Assembly (NCBI RefSeq): GCF_010015585.1
Contig: NW_022985077.1
Span: 306,012-370,011, forward strand
Direction: 5' to 3'
Length of the DNA stretch: 64,000 nucleotides
From: Eremomyces bilateralis CBS 781.70
Lineage: Eukaryota > Ascomycota > Dothideomycetes > Eremomycetales > Eremomycetaceae
The position numbers and the translations under genes are program-made. The first letter of the stretch is position 1, and every line of letters begins with the position of its first letter. Shown in pieces: positions 24,255 to 35,193 of this stretch. Below the pieces are notes generated by a model. It was not told the origin of the DNA, searched no databases, and was given only the letters and a program-made list of their open reading frames with translations.

Positions 24255-26618
24255 TCATTCACTGCTCCTATCCTTGCTTCCTGAAAGATCGAATCGGCGT
24301 GTCTCAGCCGCAGCTGGTGTAAGGAGGTCAGACTTTGCGGGCTGAGGTGCATCCTCAACCGGCCCTGCTTGTCCCTGATCCGAGACGGAATCAATTCGCG
24401 GTTTCGACAGCGCCCGTGAAGACGAGCGCATCCGAGGCCGAGCCGACCTGTATTGCCGCCGTGGACTCGGCATCGGCTCGTCCGATTCCGGCTCGAACGC
24501 CTGTTCAGCTATTTCTTGTCGGTCGATCTACGAGACGATGTCATGTCAGCGCCGGTTGGGTATAGCGTGGTTCGAGTAAAGAACGTCACATACCCGAGCC
24601 TTATCATGCTTCCCGGCCCAGCTAGCCCACACCGTCATCCCCAAGCTCTTTCTCGCTTGCCTCCGTAGCCAACTTCCTTCTTCTACCAAGTCACTTTGCC
24701 TGCCTGCAAGCGCAGTGGGCGGCGGAACTTCTATGCCCTCCGGACCATGGAACCCCTCCCAGCCGACACTGAAACGCCGGTCTCTCCATCTTGCCGCCTC
24801 GTGGCGAAACTTCTTGTCGGCCTTCTCCTTGGAAACGAACCAGTTCCTCAGGGGTCCTTCCTTGAAGACGCCGATTTCATCTGGGTCCAGGGTGAAGGCA
24901 CTGAGTTGGTCGGCGGGCGGAAGAGGGTAGATATTGCCGTGGCGGTCGACCCGTTGGCGGATCATGTAGGACTCAAAGGCCGGTAAAGGATCGCCGGCTT
25001 TGCCAACTGAATTGGCAGGCCCCACGTTGAGAGGTGCGATAGGGGGCAGTGTGGGTGGCTTGGATTGCTTCGAATCTTCGGACTCGGTGGAGCTGTCCAG
25101 CTTGGCGGGATGCATTTCCCGTTTCTTGTCCCCGGCAGTGTCTCGGGACTCCTCAGAATCCGATTCCCACGATTCAGCCTCGCTAATACAGTCGTCGACG
25201 ATGATATCGATCGCCCGGTGTTGTGCTCGCGCGAGTGCCCAAGCTCCGAATTGCGCAACACTTCGGTACATATACTTAGCAGGCTGCGTCCAAGATAGAG
25301 TATGACCGACATGACACAGGTCATCCCAGACTTGCAAATGGACGTTGGTGGGGGGATATTTTGCCACTAGGCCGTCGATCGTTTCCGTAACTCCTTGCCT
25401 GTCTTGATGCTTAATGGATAACTTGAATGCTGAGGGGTTTGCTGCCTTGTGCGCCAGGTATATTTGCTCATCACGTAACAGTTCGCCTCCACCTGTTTGG
25501 ATGAGGAGAGGGGGTAGACCGCCGAGTGTTGGTTGGAAGATGGGACTGACCAGCGGATGCAGGAGAAGATGATTTGGTGCATACAACTGCACTTGCTCGA
25601 GCAAATCAGTGAGATGACCGTCGAGCGTGATCTTTGCTGCCTCTGGAGTCATGTAGCCTTCCGGTGGCGTGGTCTTGGAAGAAGCCAGAAGTTTCCCGAA
25701 ATCCTCGTAGTTCAGAGGCGGCCACGCTAAGCTGGGCTTGTGGACAAAGCCAGAGGTCGGGATGTAGTCCATCTGATTGTCGCATACCATGCTAGGGAAC
25801 GAACATGTCAAGTCTGTCCACGGACTTAGCAGTATCGCTCCTGCGGGCAACGGAATACCCTGGTCCCGCAAAGTGACAAGAGCACCAAGGGTCAATCCTC
25901 CTCCTGCGCTGTCCCCAGCCAGTATGATATGCTCGGGCTTGTGAGACTCAAGCAAGTACAAATAAGCAGCAATGCAGTCTTGTAGACCACAAGGGAATGG
26001 GAATTGCGGAGCGAGTCGATACCGAGGAGCCAGAAGACGCGCATTCAATTTACGAGCATGCCGTTGCATCTGATAGCGGTGCTCATCCACGCTTCCGAAA
26101 TAGTAGGCGCCGCCGTGAACGTAGAGGATGATGCGGCTTAGAGCCACCCCGGATGCTTTTCGTTCATTGTAATCATTCCGCATCTCAATCCATTCGGCCT
26201 TGAATTGGGTTTTGGGCCTACGCCATTGCCACCAGTGTGCACCGCCCACAAGTTGGATCCCTTTGGGTCCGAGTTGACGTTGCAGCAACTCGGCGGATTC
26301 GGAAAGCAACGTCTCGGATATCTCCACCTCTTCTGAGCGTACCCATCGTGGAACTGGAACCCACTGGGCAGTGAAGGATTGAATTTCCTCAACCGTATGT
26401 TTAGACGAGTAAGTGATGAATCGACGGACTAATTCCAACCCTAGATGGTAGGAAATATGGATAGTCGGCTTCCTCTTGAGCGATCTGCGGCGTGCATACT
26501 TGGGAAACTAAGTAATGCTTCTGAGACACAATGTTTTAGGCATACTGACGTGATTTACGTATGTTGATGCAATTGTCGGGGTTATAGCCGCGGTGACGGT
26601 GAGCGTGTTGAGGACCAT
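24255..26618 (-). CDS. Alpha/beta-hydrolase esterase/lipase of the hormone-sensitive-lipase type with long C-terminal extension
   Basis: Three exons: 26618-26550, 26498-24594 and 24527-24255, with introns of 51 and 66 nt, give 748 residues. The small first exon (MVLNTLTVTAAITPTIASTY) joins to YARRRSLKRKPTIHISYHLG. The HSL-type oxyanion motif is HGGAYYFG (about 151-158). The nucleophile elbow is GDSAGG with Ser about 220. The acid/His pair is probably in LLRDE and DDLCHVGH (about 366 and 419-422). These hydrolyse short to medium acyl esters. The catalytic domain ends near residue 445. The remaining 300 residues are charged and probably disordered, with SEAESWESDSEESRDT, Lys/Pro-rich text and an Arg/Ser-rich end (RQYRSARPRMRSSSRALSKP). 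A long tail of this sort suggests regulation or targeting, for instance to lipid droplets, but nothing in the sequence proves that. Confidence 0.9.
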
Positions 26619-28854
26619 TTCGATATATGATCACTCGCCGAACGCGTCGACGGGTCAAGATGAACAGATATCGAGGCAACAGAGTTGGCCGGGTGATATT
26701 CAAACACCTGTAACATGCCATTCCCCACTCCAATCCAGAATTCCAAAACAATGAAGTATTAGAGATAGCAAATTAATGTGTATCCGGCGAAGAGGTCCGG
26801 GAGGTGGTCATCCTATGACGCAATACATTCAGACAATGCGGATTTTCGCGGCACACCATCAATGCCCTTCAATCCTAGACAAGGGACAAGTCAATCAGGT
26901 GGGATACATCAAAAAGCCACCTGCCTACCTTGAGGTTATTTAATAAGAGACAGAATGAATTCAGACCGTGATGAATCAAGATATCGGATCTTGACGAAGC
27001 CGAAGTTCCTTTGTTGTCGATCGCCAGCTGATACTCTCCGGCCGACCTTGCGTGCCATTTGTGCAGAACGCCATCTTCCCCAGATTCTGTCCACACGACC
27101 AAATCGGACTATCATGAGAATTGAGATTCATCGAGCTCGAAGTTCTACCTCTACGCCTTCGAATATTTGAGACAGATGTTTTGCCAAGAACTTGGCGCTG
27201 CCTTATACCCGAACTCCTCCTTTAGCATCTTCTCATCTTCGCCCTTCTGGTCTCTCTTACCCCCAAGATTCCTTCCTTCACCATCGACGCGTCTCTCGGT
27301 CGAGCTCCATTCCCGAGATCTTCAACCCCAAGCGAGTCGAATCCTCAATTCTTCAACGCATTCCATCGAGGAGCACAGTCTCGCCTAGCCGAATGCACAT
27401 AATGGGAACCACTGAAGGTGATCTAGGCCAGACCGCGAGCGCGGCAGATCCATGAGACTGACTACCTCTTGATTAAAGGGTGGCGCCTTGGATATTCATT
27501 TGCTTCCATTATTGTTAGGCTAAGCGCCTAGCCATGAAATATACTGCTGGAATCAGGTAAACTAGGTATGCGCAATCTTAGAGAAAAAAAGGGTGAGGAT
27601 GGATCTCCAAATACAATATCGCGGACTCGGCGCGGCATCTATCCAAAGCAGCAAAGTTGAAATCGATTTGACGGTGACCGTGTCTTGCAAAATGACTTGG
27701 CCATGCGAGTATTCAAACGAAATTTCCTGTATCATTTGCGACGATTGCTTTGATCGTGTTCAATTTCCGCTTCAGTCCCTCCAACCCCTCCTAATGACGT
27801 CGCTGTAGATCATGCGGGGATTCGGAGGATATGCAGCTCTCTGAGACAATGCTAAGGGTGGCTAGGTAGTTGATATCTCTGGGCTCTGACGAGAGAAGTG
27901 GAGTTGATGAGGCTACGGTAGCGAAACTATGGAGGAGATCATCAAAGATATTCAGATAACTAGTTGACGTCATGTAATAACTAACTTAGGTTATTTGCTA
28001 GAATTCAGGGATTCAACATTCAAACATTCTAGACCCCACAAGGGTCAAGGTCAGCTACCACATGCGAGTTCATGTTATCTTGTACAGCTTCATATCGCGC
28101 CTAGACTCTCGTTGCGCTAATAATTTCCGGTTCGAAACTGTACTCCCACCGACTCCGCCCCCTTCTCCCCACTTCGCGACATTCTGTTCCCCGCAATCAG
28201 ATGTCACTAACCATTCACCATCCACTTGCTCCTAGACCTCCCCCAACTCCCAAGCCCCTCTATCTTCAACTATCTTCGAAAACAGGTTGCCCACTGAATC
28301 TACCCTGTCCAAGTTATCTTACTGCCTACTGGCACTGGGATGGTCACCAGGTTTTCGGCCGAGATAGGCCATCCCGACCCAAAAGACCAGCTCCATTTGT
28401 CAACACGTCCCACTACTTGCCAGCTGTACCACTGTGACGGCCCTTGTTTCTACCAACGATCTTATTTCAGACCCCTCTTTATAGCATCCTCGTCATTAGC
28501 ATTGCGCCTCGTTTTGGAACCCTCGGGATCAGGCTGGATCTCATGCAGCACTTTCGCTAAACCCTTACGTACATAAGGTAATAGCCGTTTCCGTATATGA
28601 CTCGCATGTCTAAAGGTTGGAGTTTCCTCTTCTCCTGATTTCTCCCTTCTGATTCTCTCTGCATCCTCGGTTTGTCCTTGTTCTCCTCTCGTTACCTGTC
28701 CGTTTGTCCAAGTCCTTATCTGTTGATTGGTCACCGGACCCCTTTCCGCAGTCGGGGATTCCGGAGTCGGAGATTCCGCAGTACACAAAGTTAGCTACTC
28801 CTTTGGAAATCATATGGACGCAGACATTCGACCATACAGTAGTTAGCATTCACG
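26619..28854. other. 2.2-kb intergenic region
   Basis: No gene that can be defended. Overlapping small frames near 27170-27460 contain RVESSILQRIPSRSTVSP but have no family or good start. A near-palindrome GGCTAAGCGCCTAGCC lies at about 27518-27533. The last 600 bases before 28855 are pyrimidine-rich, as in many fungal 5' leaders, and probably include the promoter of the next gene. Confidence 0.45.
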
Positions 28855-30006
28855 ATGTCACGAAATCTCCTCGATATCGATCTCCCGATTGAACCACTCC
28901 CTCTCTATCGTCGGGACCCCGAAACCTCCTCAACCCTCTCCTCTGCCCCATCCTACGTCTCCGAAGCACCCACTTATTACAGCCAGAGGCCACAACCTGC
29001 CTCCGAACGCACAAGCGAAGACAACATTCGACTGCCATCTAACAGCGGGAACCATGCCTCCAACAGCAATGCCATCCCCACCCCGCTAGTTCCTCACGTC
29101 GAGGAAAGCACCCCGTCGACCTTCCAGCGTCCTCCCGCCCCAAGATATGCCCCTGGCTTCGCCCCCCGCCCCGAAGGGCCCCAAGCCCACTTCGACATGC
29201 GCTCCTATCAAGTCGGCAACTTTAACACATTCAACGCTAACCGCCAACTCCACGCTGTCGCCACCCGCCGCGCAAAGCAAGCCGCAAAGCAAGCCGGATA
29301 CAAGCGCTCTGCCACCTCCCTCCCCACCGCCGGCCCCTCGTCTCAACCAACGAGACTGCCGCGCACAGTCACCGCACCCCACCCTCCTCCACTCGCTCCC
29401 CGCTCTCCCTCCCCCATCCACCTCACCTCTCCCGCCAGCTCTTCCTCCCTCCTCCCCGCCACCGCAGCCAACACCCACAACACCGCCTCCCCCCACGAAG
29501 ACCCCGACCTCGTCGGTGAAGCCGCAGCATCGCGCGCACGCGCCTCCCGCCAGTACCGCGAAGCGTGCGTGGGCCCGTCGTCAGCGCGCACGGTGATGGC
29601 GACGGCGGCGCAGTATCGGGCGTTGGCGGGGGCGTCGGCGGCGGGGGCGTCGGCGGCAGGGGCGTCGGCGAGGGAGCAGGGAGGGGACTTCGGGGCGGAG
29701 AATAAGGCGTGGGATTTTTTGGTGGGGCAGATGAGTGATTGGGGGGAAAGGGAGAGGGGGTGGTCGAGGTTTCGGGAGAGGGTGGTGAGGATTGGGACGG
29801 AGAGGAGGAGGGGGGTGGGAGGAGGGGAAGCAGGAGGGAGTGGTAGGGCGAGCGGGGTGGGAGGGACGGCGGGGAGTCGGGCTGTGGTGTCGAGTTCGTC
29901 TATGGTCATCGACAGCGGCACGGAGAGGGGGTTTGGGGCGTTTGGGGTAGGAGCGGGGATGGGAGGCAGGTTGGGCGGGCGGAAGGAGTGGGGAAGCAGG
30001 ATGTAA
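28855..30006 (+). CDS. Low-complexity protein of unknown function
   Basis: A single-exon frame of 383 residues from ATG 28855 to TAA. The N-terminus (MSRNLLDIDLPIEPLPLYRR) is followed by Ser/Tyr/Pro text (SAPSYVSEAPTYYSQRPQ). A middle part has some predicted order (GPQAHFDMRSYQVGNFNTFN, then VATRRAKQAAKQAGYKRS), then a Pro/Ser-rich stretch. Next come an Ala/Gly repeat (29626-29670) and a short ordered segment (FGAENKAWDFLVGQMSDWGERERGWSRFRERV). The last 80 residues are Gly-rich. The coding strand is C-rich up to about 29530 and G-rich after about 29580, so the bias flips inside one gene. A long antisense frame (29343-30074) is best read as a by-product of this bias. I do not recognise the family. 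The aromatic/charged segment near residue 285 is the most likely conserved core. Confidence 0.65.
   Translation: MSRNLLDIDLPIEPLPLYRRDPETSSTLSSAPSYVSEAPTYYSQRPQPASERTSEDNIRLPSNSGNHASNSNAIPTPLVPHVEESTPSTFQRPPAPRYAPGFAPRPEGPQAHFDMRSYQVGNFNTFNANRQLHAVATRRAKQAAKQAGYKRSATSLPTAGPSSQPTRLPRTVTAPHPPPLAPRSPSPIHLTSPASSSSLLPATAANTHNTASPHEDPDLVGEAAASRARASRQYREACVGPSSARTVMATAAQYRALAGASAAGASAAGASAREQGGDFGAENKAWDFLVGQMSDWGERERGWSRFRERVVRIGTERRRGVGGGEAGGSGRASGVGGTAGSRAVVSSSSMVIDSGTERGFGAFGVGAGMGGRLGGRKEWGSRM
29626..29670 (+). repeat. Three 15-bp tandem copies encoding Ala-Gly-Ala-Ser-Ala
   Basis: Three in-frame copies of GCGGGGGCGTCGGCG, the third with one change (GCA). They lie at the point where the gene turns from C-rich to G-rich. 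Confidence 0.9.
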
Positions 30007-30957
30007 TTCACGTTGATACTAACGAAGCAAGACCACTGAGCGTGAGAAGCATCGGATCGATGAACAGCGTACATGGTTGGGATTCAGTTATGATGCGATG
30101 GTCCTTAGCGACGGCACGTTGATGACTCTGCGAGACACGAATTAGCATAGAGGCATTCCTGGCGCTAGGGTTTCTATTAGGCCTACCAAATTTTTCATGA
30201 TCATAGCATCCAGCTCGACTCTACTGATCCTCTCCATTAACCTACATTTCACGCCGTTTACTCGTCTTCAGTTCCACTCTGCCTGTTTTTGGATCCATAG
30301 ACTAGTTATCCGACATCATAGCCCTCCTTGTTCCCAGCAAGAATATTATCCAGACAATGTCAGTTTTCAGGTCTTCACCACATCGCCCACTCTGATACCG
30401 TCCTCTCTATAGATCTGCCGCGTTCACATCCGTCCCATCGCGCCCGAATCGATGTTTCTGAGCTACTCCTGAGTCCTCCCCTGGACTGCCCCCTACCCGG
30501 TGATCAAACGTCCCGATGGCCTCCGATCACGGTGCCTCGTTCCAGCCAGTCCAATATTTTCGTTCTCGGCCAAGGATTTCTTGGGGACCACCGATCTTCT
30601 TCCGCGGAGATTTTCTCCTGAAACTCGAATCGTATGTGTCGTGGTGATAAATAATAGTAACTTAGGTAAGTATGCACATTTTCAATTACTGGCATACTGC
30701 CTCTTGAATCCTTGATAGGCCGCCTGAACCTCCACCGTTCATAGATCTTGACTCTCGGGCCGCTGGATGTTCCGCTGGAGAGGAGGATGCTGAGAACTCT
30801 AGAGCCCAAAAAGGAAGGCACGATCGGCGACAGCCGACGACCGGCAACACTGAGGCAACCCAATCGCGCCAGGGCAGGTGCCAAGCTCAGGCAGCAAGGA
30901 ATCCACTTGGCAACTTTCCAGGGGTTTCTCTCCGTCTTTGTATTATCTCAGTTGGGA
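30007..30957. other. Intergenic, nothing recognised
   Basis: About 950 bases after the low-complexity gene. Several short frames exist on both strands, including 126 codons on the minus strand at 30504-30884 with no motif. No gene is called. Confidence 0.45.
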
Positions 30958-31094
30958 CTCAGCCGGCAATGGTGCCCCCTGGCCAAGATTGGGTTCCGCT
31001 ATACCCAATGAAGCCCAGCTTCTTTTTTAGCGTTCCTCTCTAAATATTGACCAATCATATGCCATAAAGGCAGGGGGCACCACTGCCGTCTGAG
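30958..31094. mobile_element. 137-bp inverted-repeat element (MITE candidate)
   Basis: The arms 30958-30983 and 31069-31094 are inverted copies of 26 bp with 3 mismatches. Both share the core TGGTGCCCCCTG and start CTCAG. The inside is 85 bases and has no coding capacity. The size and arms fit a miniature inverted-repeat element. No clear target duplication is visible: the flanks GGGA and AGAA do not match well. It lies 0.4 kb from the end of a decayed helicase pseudogene. It may instead be a stand-alone hairpin. Confidence 0.5.
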
Positions 31095-31449
31095 AGAAGT
31101 CTGCAGAGTTTGTATGGATGGTAGAGCATCATATCATGAAATAGGTGAGAGAACTCCCATCGCTAAGTGTACTTGATACAGAATGTTTATCGCTAATCTG
31201 TTTTCAGAAATTGGTTCTACGCCCTGACTTCTACATTTCATCAAGTTTTAGGACCAATCCAACCACTCTACAGTCCGTCACGGTTCAGACATTGGCCGGT
31301 TATAATATCACATGACATCACATGACCAACGCCTGAGTGCTTTTGTAAAAGTTACATATCAGGAAGACTCTCCGCTTGATGGATCTTCCTCCTTTGTACT
31401 AATATTATCTTTCACACGTAGTACAATACACGTATTCCAGACAACATCA

Positions 31450-32260
31450 CTACGTGTCTACGTCCTTGACACTAGGGTTTGACAGCAAATCATGAAACTC
31501 GTCGCTAACTGCTTGCTCAGGACTCATCAAGATACGGGTGTATAATCCAGCTGCAATCTCCTTTAACAGGTTCGGATTCGTGCGCTTGGTCTCCGCTGTA
31601 ACAAGGCAAGGCCTGACCTCTTCTGCTCCTCTCCAAGCTTGCTTAAAGGAATCAACTGGATGACAATTCTGCCAATAAAGATTGGGATAGCATGGAAGAT
31701 AATGCTCTTCCCAAAACCAGTCTTAGCAGAGACAATAGTATCCCCATGGCGAAAAACAATTCGTCGAAGAGCCCGAACCTAGTTGATACGTGGGAGCCGA
31801 CCAGCCAGGAGTCGCTGCAAACCATGGAAGATCAGACCATACTGGTATTTAATGTTCTTTCGTATCAGGCAGGCCTTGACTAGCTCTTGTAATACCGAGC
31901 ATAACTCTTCATCTGGTGTCGTTGCAATTATGGATATCCGTTCTTCGATCGTTTTCTCGATGGAAGGTGGTTGTACAGAGGTTGGATTCTTATATAGGGA
32001 GGTTTCACGCCCATAGGCGCGGCCTTGCCGGCGCTTTAGTCGCATGGAGGCAGATCTAGAGATTGATCCTTTACGCTTGATGACGCGACAAGCAAGCTTT
32101 AAACTCTAGTTACAGAATCTACAGTTAGAAATTCGGTATTTAAAAGCCATAAGACGGTTTAACAAACCCTTATCTATATTTCATCAACTTCTGGAGCCCA
32201 CCCAACTTCTCCGTATGATGTTATTCGCAACCTCGTCAGTTCTAGTAAATCTCATCATCT
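31450..32260 (-). pseudogene. Decayed RecQ-like/DEAD-box helicase fragment
   Basis: Read leftward, broken frames give a consistent protein order. A Cys/Lys-rich start (RISNCRFCN, a TAG at 32106-32108, then SLKLACRVIKRKG) is followed by SIEKTIEERISIIATTPDEE and YQYGLIFHGLQRLLAGRLP. A TAG at 31779-31781 comes next, then VRALRRIVFRHGDTIVSAKT and the P-loop AKTGFGKSIIF with IPLSKLGEE. After a one-base frameshift near 31615-31640 the text resumes with TNPNLLKEIAAGLYTRILMS and PEQAVSDEFHDLLSNPSV. The P-loop and the later SPEQA text resemble the ATPase core of repetitive RecQ-like helicases found in fungal subtelomeres and transposons. At least two stops and one or two frameshifts make it nonfunctional. 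The Walker B box and motifs III-VI are absent, so it is also truncated. No ends or terminal repeats were found. Confidence 0.75.
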
Positions 32261-32854
32261 ACATATCCACGCTAATTTTGCAGAGGCTTCTCAGACGGTA
32301 CACAAGACAGTTGCACTCACGTGAGTAGATTTTACGCTAAATATGGGTCTAATCCGGTTCTGGTTTAGTTAAACCAGGGTCATGGCTTGGGTAACGTCTG
32401 AGCCCAAGCTGAGATAATCTTTGTAGGAGTTTCTTTCAATCTCATTCGCGACACCGCCGCAACTGCATCGCTCACGTTTACTAATTAACAACTTTATCCT
32501 TACGATAGCATTATTGCTCAGGCGGTGCTTCTTTGAGTGCACTAATTGATTCGAATTGGATTGGCTCAAACGCGAAGTTGCTGCACATATTTCTTACGCC
32601 CATCCACGTCCATGGAGAGCCAAGTTGACCTGAACCTTCACTAGCTGAGAACTCCGTGATGATTAAATAAATGGCCAAAGCCTGTCAAAACTAGGTGATA
32701 TTTTGGGATATACAAGAGATTGAGAGACTGCTTGAGCCCACTCTTTTTTTAATGGAGGGAGTCTTATGTCGTGATCTCGTTCTATTTTAGTTCTTATCTT
32801 GTCAAGTCCAGCGCAGTTTGATGTCAGCCCCGTGTTCATTCGATCCTTTGCCTT
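32261..32854. other. Intergenic, nothing coding
   Basis: AT-rich stretch between the helicase remnant and the MFS transporter end. An 8-bp hairpin CTGGTTTA-GT-TAAACCAG lies at 32360-32377. Otherwise nothing is recognised. Confidence 0.5.
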
Positions 32855-34318
32855 TCACACTTTGGCAAATAATTTTTTGTCTTGTTTCACACGCGACCAC
32901 CCAATTAATGCTCCACCAACCATAATGCTTAAGCCAGAATACAGTGAGAGCGCAAGATACCCATGCGGAACAAGCTTGCCACTGATCGGATTCCCGACAA
33001 GTCCACTGCGATGTGTTAGTCATTACATACCACCTCATGCTAACAACTGCGCACTTACGTTACGGAAACCGCTGCTAGGACCAGTCCAATTGCTGTCCCA
33101 TATGTTTCAGGAGTCGATAGCTGCGTAGAGCATGCCGCCTGAAGGATTAGAATCGCACCCGAAGAGAATCCGTATGCCAGCGACCAAACCACTAAACCCG
33201 CAGCACTCTTTGCAGCAGTCCAGCAGAGGGCGACGACTGCTGAGGTCACACAGGCGATGATCAATAGATTAAAATGACCGTACCTGTCGGATAGGATCCC
33301 GGGGATGATTCGACCGAATAACGAGGCGCCGTTGGCGATGGAAACCAAGTAAAATGCGAAGCTCGCCGAGTGACCGAGGGCGGTGGCGTAAGTGGTGACG
33401 AAGAATAGGGGTGTGAATAGCCCAAGGAATGTCAGCGCGAGGCCGATGCAGAGAAGGATAAACGTTCCGTTTTTCGCAATGGAGAAGTCGATTTTCTTGC
33501 GAGGCTCCTGCTGCTGGGCGTCGTCTTGAAGATCTTCCCCATCCCCTGAGGCAGTCGTGGACACTGGCTTCGCAGGACTTCGGACAGTCAAGACACTCAA
33601 TACCCCTAGAGGGAGCATGGTGAATGCCATGATACGAATCGTCCACTCGAAACTGAGTCGGTGATGATTCAGCATTCGATCGAGCATAATCGGCCAGATA
33701 ACACCTCCACAAGAGGATCCTCCTATGGTGGCACCCATTGCCAAACCTCGATGCTGCTGGAAGTATTTCGGAACCATCGCAATGGTAGGTATGGCTAGAA
33801 ACGACATTCCGATGCCTAGGAGAACCCCTTGGGCGAGGACGAATTGATAGTATTCCGTGCACAAGGACAACATGAACATGGCGAATGGCACGAGGATGGC
33901 CCCGACCGAGAGTGGTACCTTTCGACATATCAGTTCGCCCAACGTCAAGATGATCAAGGCGTGCTTACTGCTGGCCCGATCCGATCCAACAGCACACCGG
34001 GCGCTGGAGCCGCAGCGAACATGAGGAAAGTCGCCAAGGAACCGATCCACGCGATGTCGAACTCCGTGCGGTCGGACAAGAGATGTGCATACAGGTATTC
34101 TTGAAACACTCCAAAAGCATTCAGGAATCCTGTCGTGACGAACACGGCGAAGAAGGACCCGACAAGGACAAGTACGGAACGCCGACTAGGACAAATATCA
34201 GTGCTTCAGTTACGATATGAATCTAGATCATGACGCACTTGACTTCCGTACCTGATTCCGCATCCTTCAGCGCCTCCGGACATTTGTCTGAGGGCTTCTC
34301 ACTTTCCGATAGTTCCAT
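32855..34318 (-). CDS. MFS transporter of the monocarboxylate-transporter (SLC16-like) type
   Basis: Four exons: 34318-34239, 34185-33969, 33918-33059 and 33005-32855. The introns are 53, 50 and 53 nt and each restores frame, giving 435 residues. After a short acidic cytosolic N-terminus, two bundles of six predicted helices are split by a hydrophilic loop (TTASGDGEDLQDDAQQQEPR, about residues 225-250). Recognisable parts are GSFFAVFVTTGFLNAFGVFQ in helix 1, MAMGATIGGSSCGGVIWPIM-like text in helix 5, and SLFGRIIPGILSDRYGHFNL (the loop 8-9 motif with RxxPGxLxDR). The family moves monocarboxylates, riboflavin or related small acids through the plasma membrane by proton-coupled transport. The substrate is not predictable. 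The donor of intron 1 (GTGCGT) was chosen over a nearby GTACGG because only the former keeps frame. Confidence 0.9.
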
Positions 34319-35193
34319 ACCTGGGGGCGGTTGAATTTATGGCGTTGAGTTTCATGCAATTGACACATATTCAGCCATTTTCCTTCTGGGCGTCTACCTC
34401 CTTATATATCCTGCAAGCTCCGTGGACTTTCCGCTTGAGAGCTGGCTCCACGGACCATTTTTCGCTCTGAGGTTTCCTATCCCGGAGTCTCCATGGACTT
34501 TCCGATACAGAGTTGCAGCCAGGGGCCATAGGGCCAATGGGTCTTAAAAGGCGGTCATTAGCATTGGAATGGTTTCCTCATTCCTGCTCCTCCGAAGTCC
34601 CCTAATCGTCGCTACAGAGCGTAAATGTGCTCACCTCTAGGTTATTTTTCATTTGTACCCCATTAAGGGGCGGTAGTACTGAATTTTCTTTTCCGGTTTA
34701 GCGTTCCCCCATCCGGTATAGCGTTATTTTTCAAATCCGCGAGTACAAATAGCTACCGCCTACCCCCTCTCAATCTTGATAACCCTCTTCTGCCTCACCA
34801 TTCAATAAATGCCTTGAAGAGGCTTCCGATATCCCGAGCCACCAGGCAGGCATGGAGTGGCGGTCCTTACATCGAGGAGACTTGTTGATGCGGAAGGGTA
34901 GCCACCTTGGATCGATATGCGATGGCGTGTCCCCGATTGACTACGCCCAGTACAGTCGGCCATCGTGTTGATAGGAACATGACGAATAAATTGTCCGATA
35001 GCAGTCACAAGATGCATTGTTCAGGCTGTGAGCCTTGAAAAGATGAATGCATGTTGACTTATCCGGTGAATCTTTTAATAGAACCAGTAGTTACCTTTTG
35101 AGGAGCTACTAATAATTACTGGCAGAGTTTGTGGGTCCTCGAATTTGACTCGAGTTCAGGGTAATAATCTTCTCCCTCTCCTTATCCTTTCTC
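34319..35193. other. Upstream region of the MFS gene, repeat-bearing
   Basis: No gene seen. It holds the imperfect direct repeat at 34417-34529 and two copies of TCCGGTWTAGCGTT (34692-34705 and 34712-34725), 20 bases apart. Minus-strand 34802-35017 is a chance frame. Confidence 0.5.
34417..34529. repeat. Two imperfect 42-43-bp direct repeats
   Basis: Copy 1 is 34417-34458 and copy 2 is 34487-34529. They share GGACTTTCCG and the ends CTCC and CCAT. They lie about 100-210 bases upstream of the MFS transporter start, so they could carry regulator sites. Confidence 0.6.

Noticed and set aside
29343-30074. 243-codon minus-strand frame opposite the low-complexity gene
   Set aside because: It exists because the sense strand has skewed C/G composition. 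Its text is Pro/Ala/Leu-rich with no motif, and the plus-strand gene has the better start.
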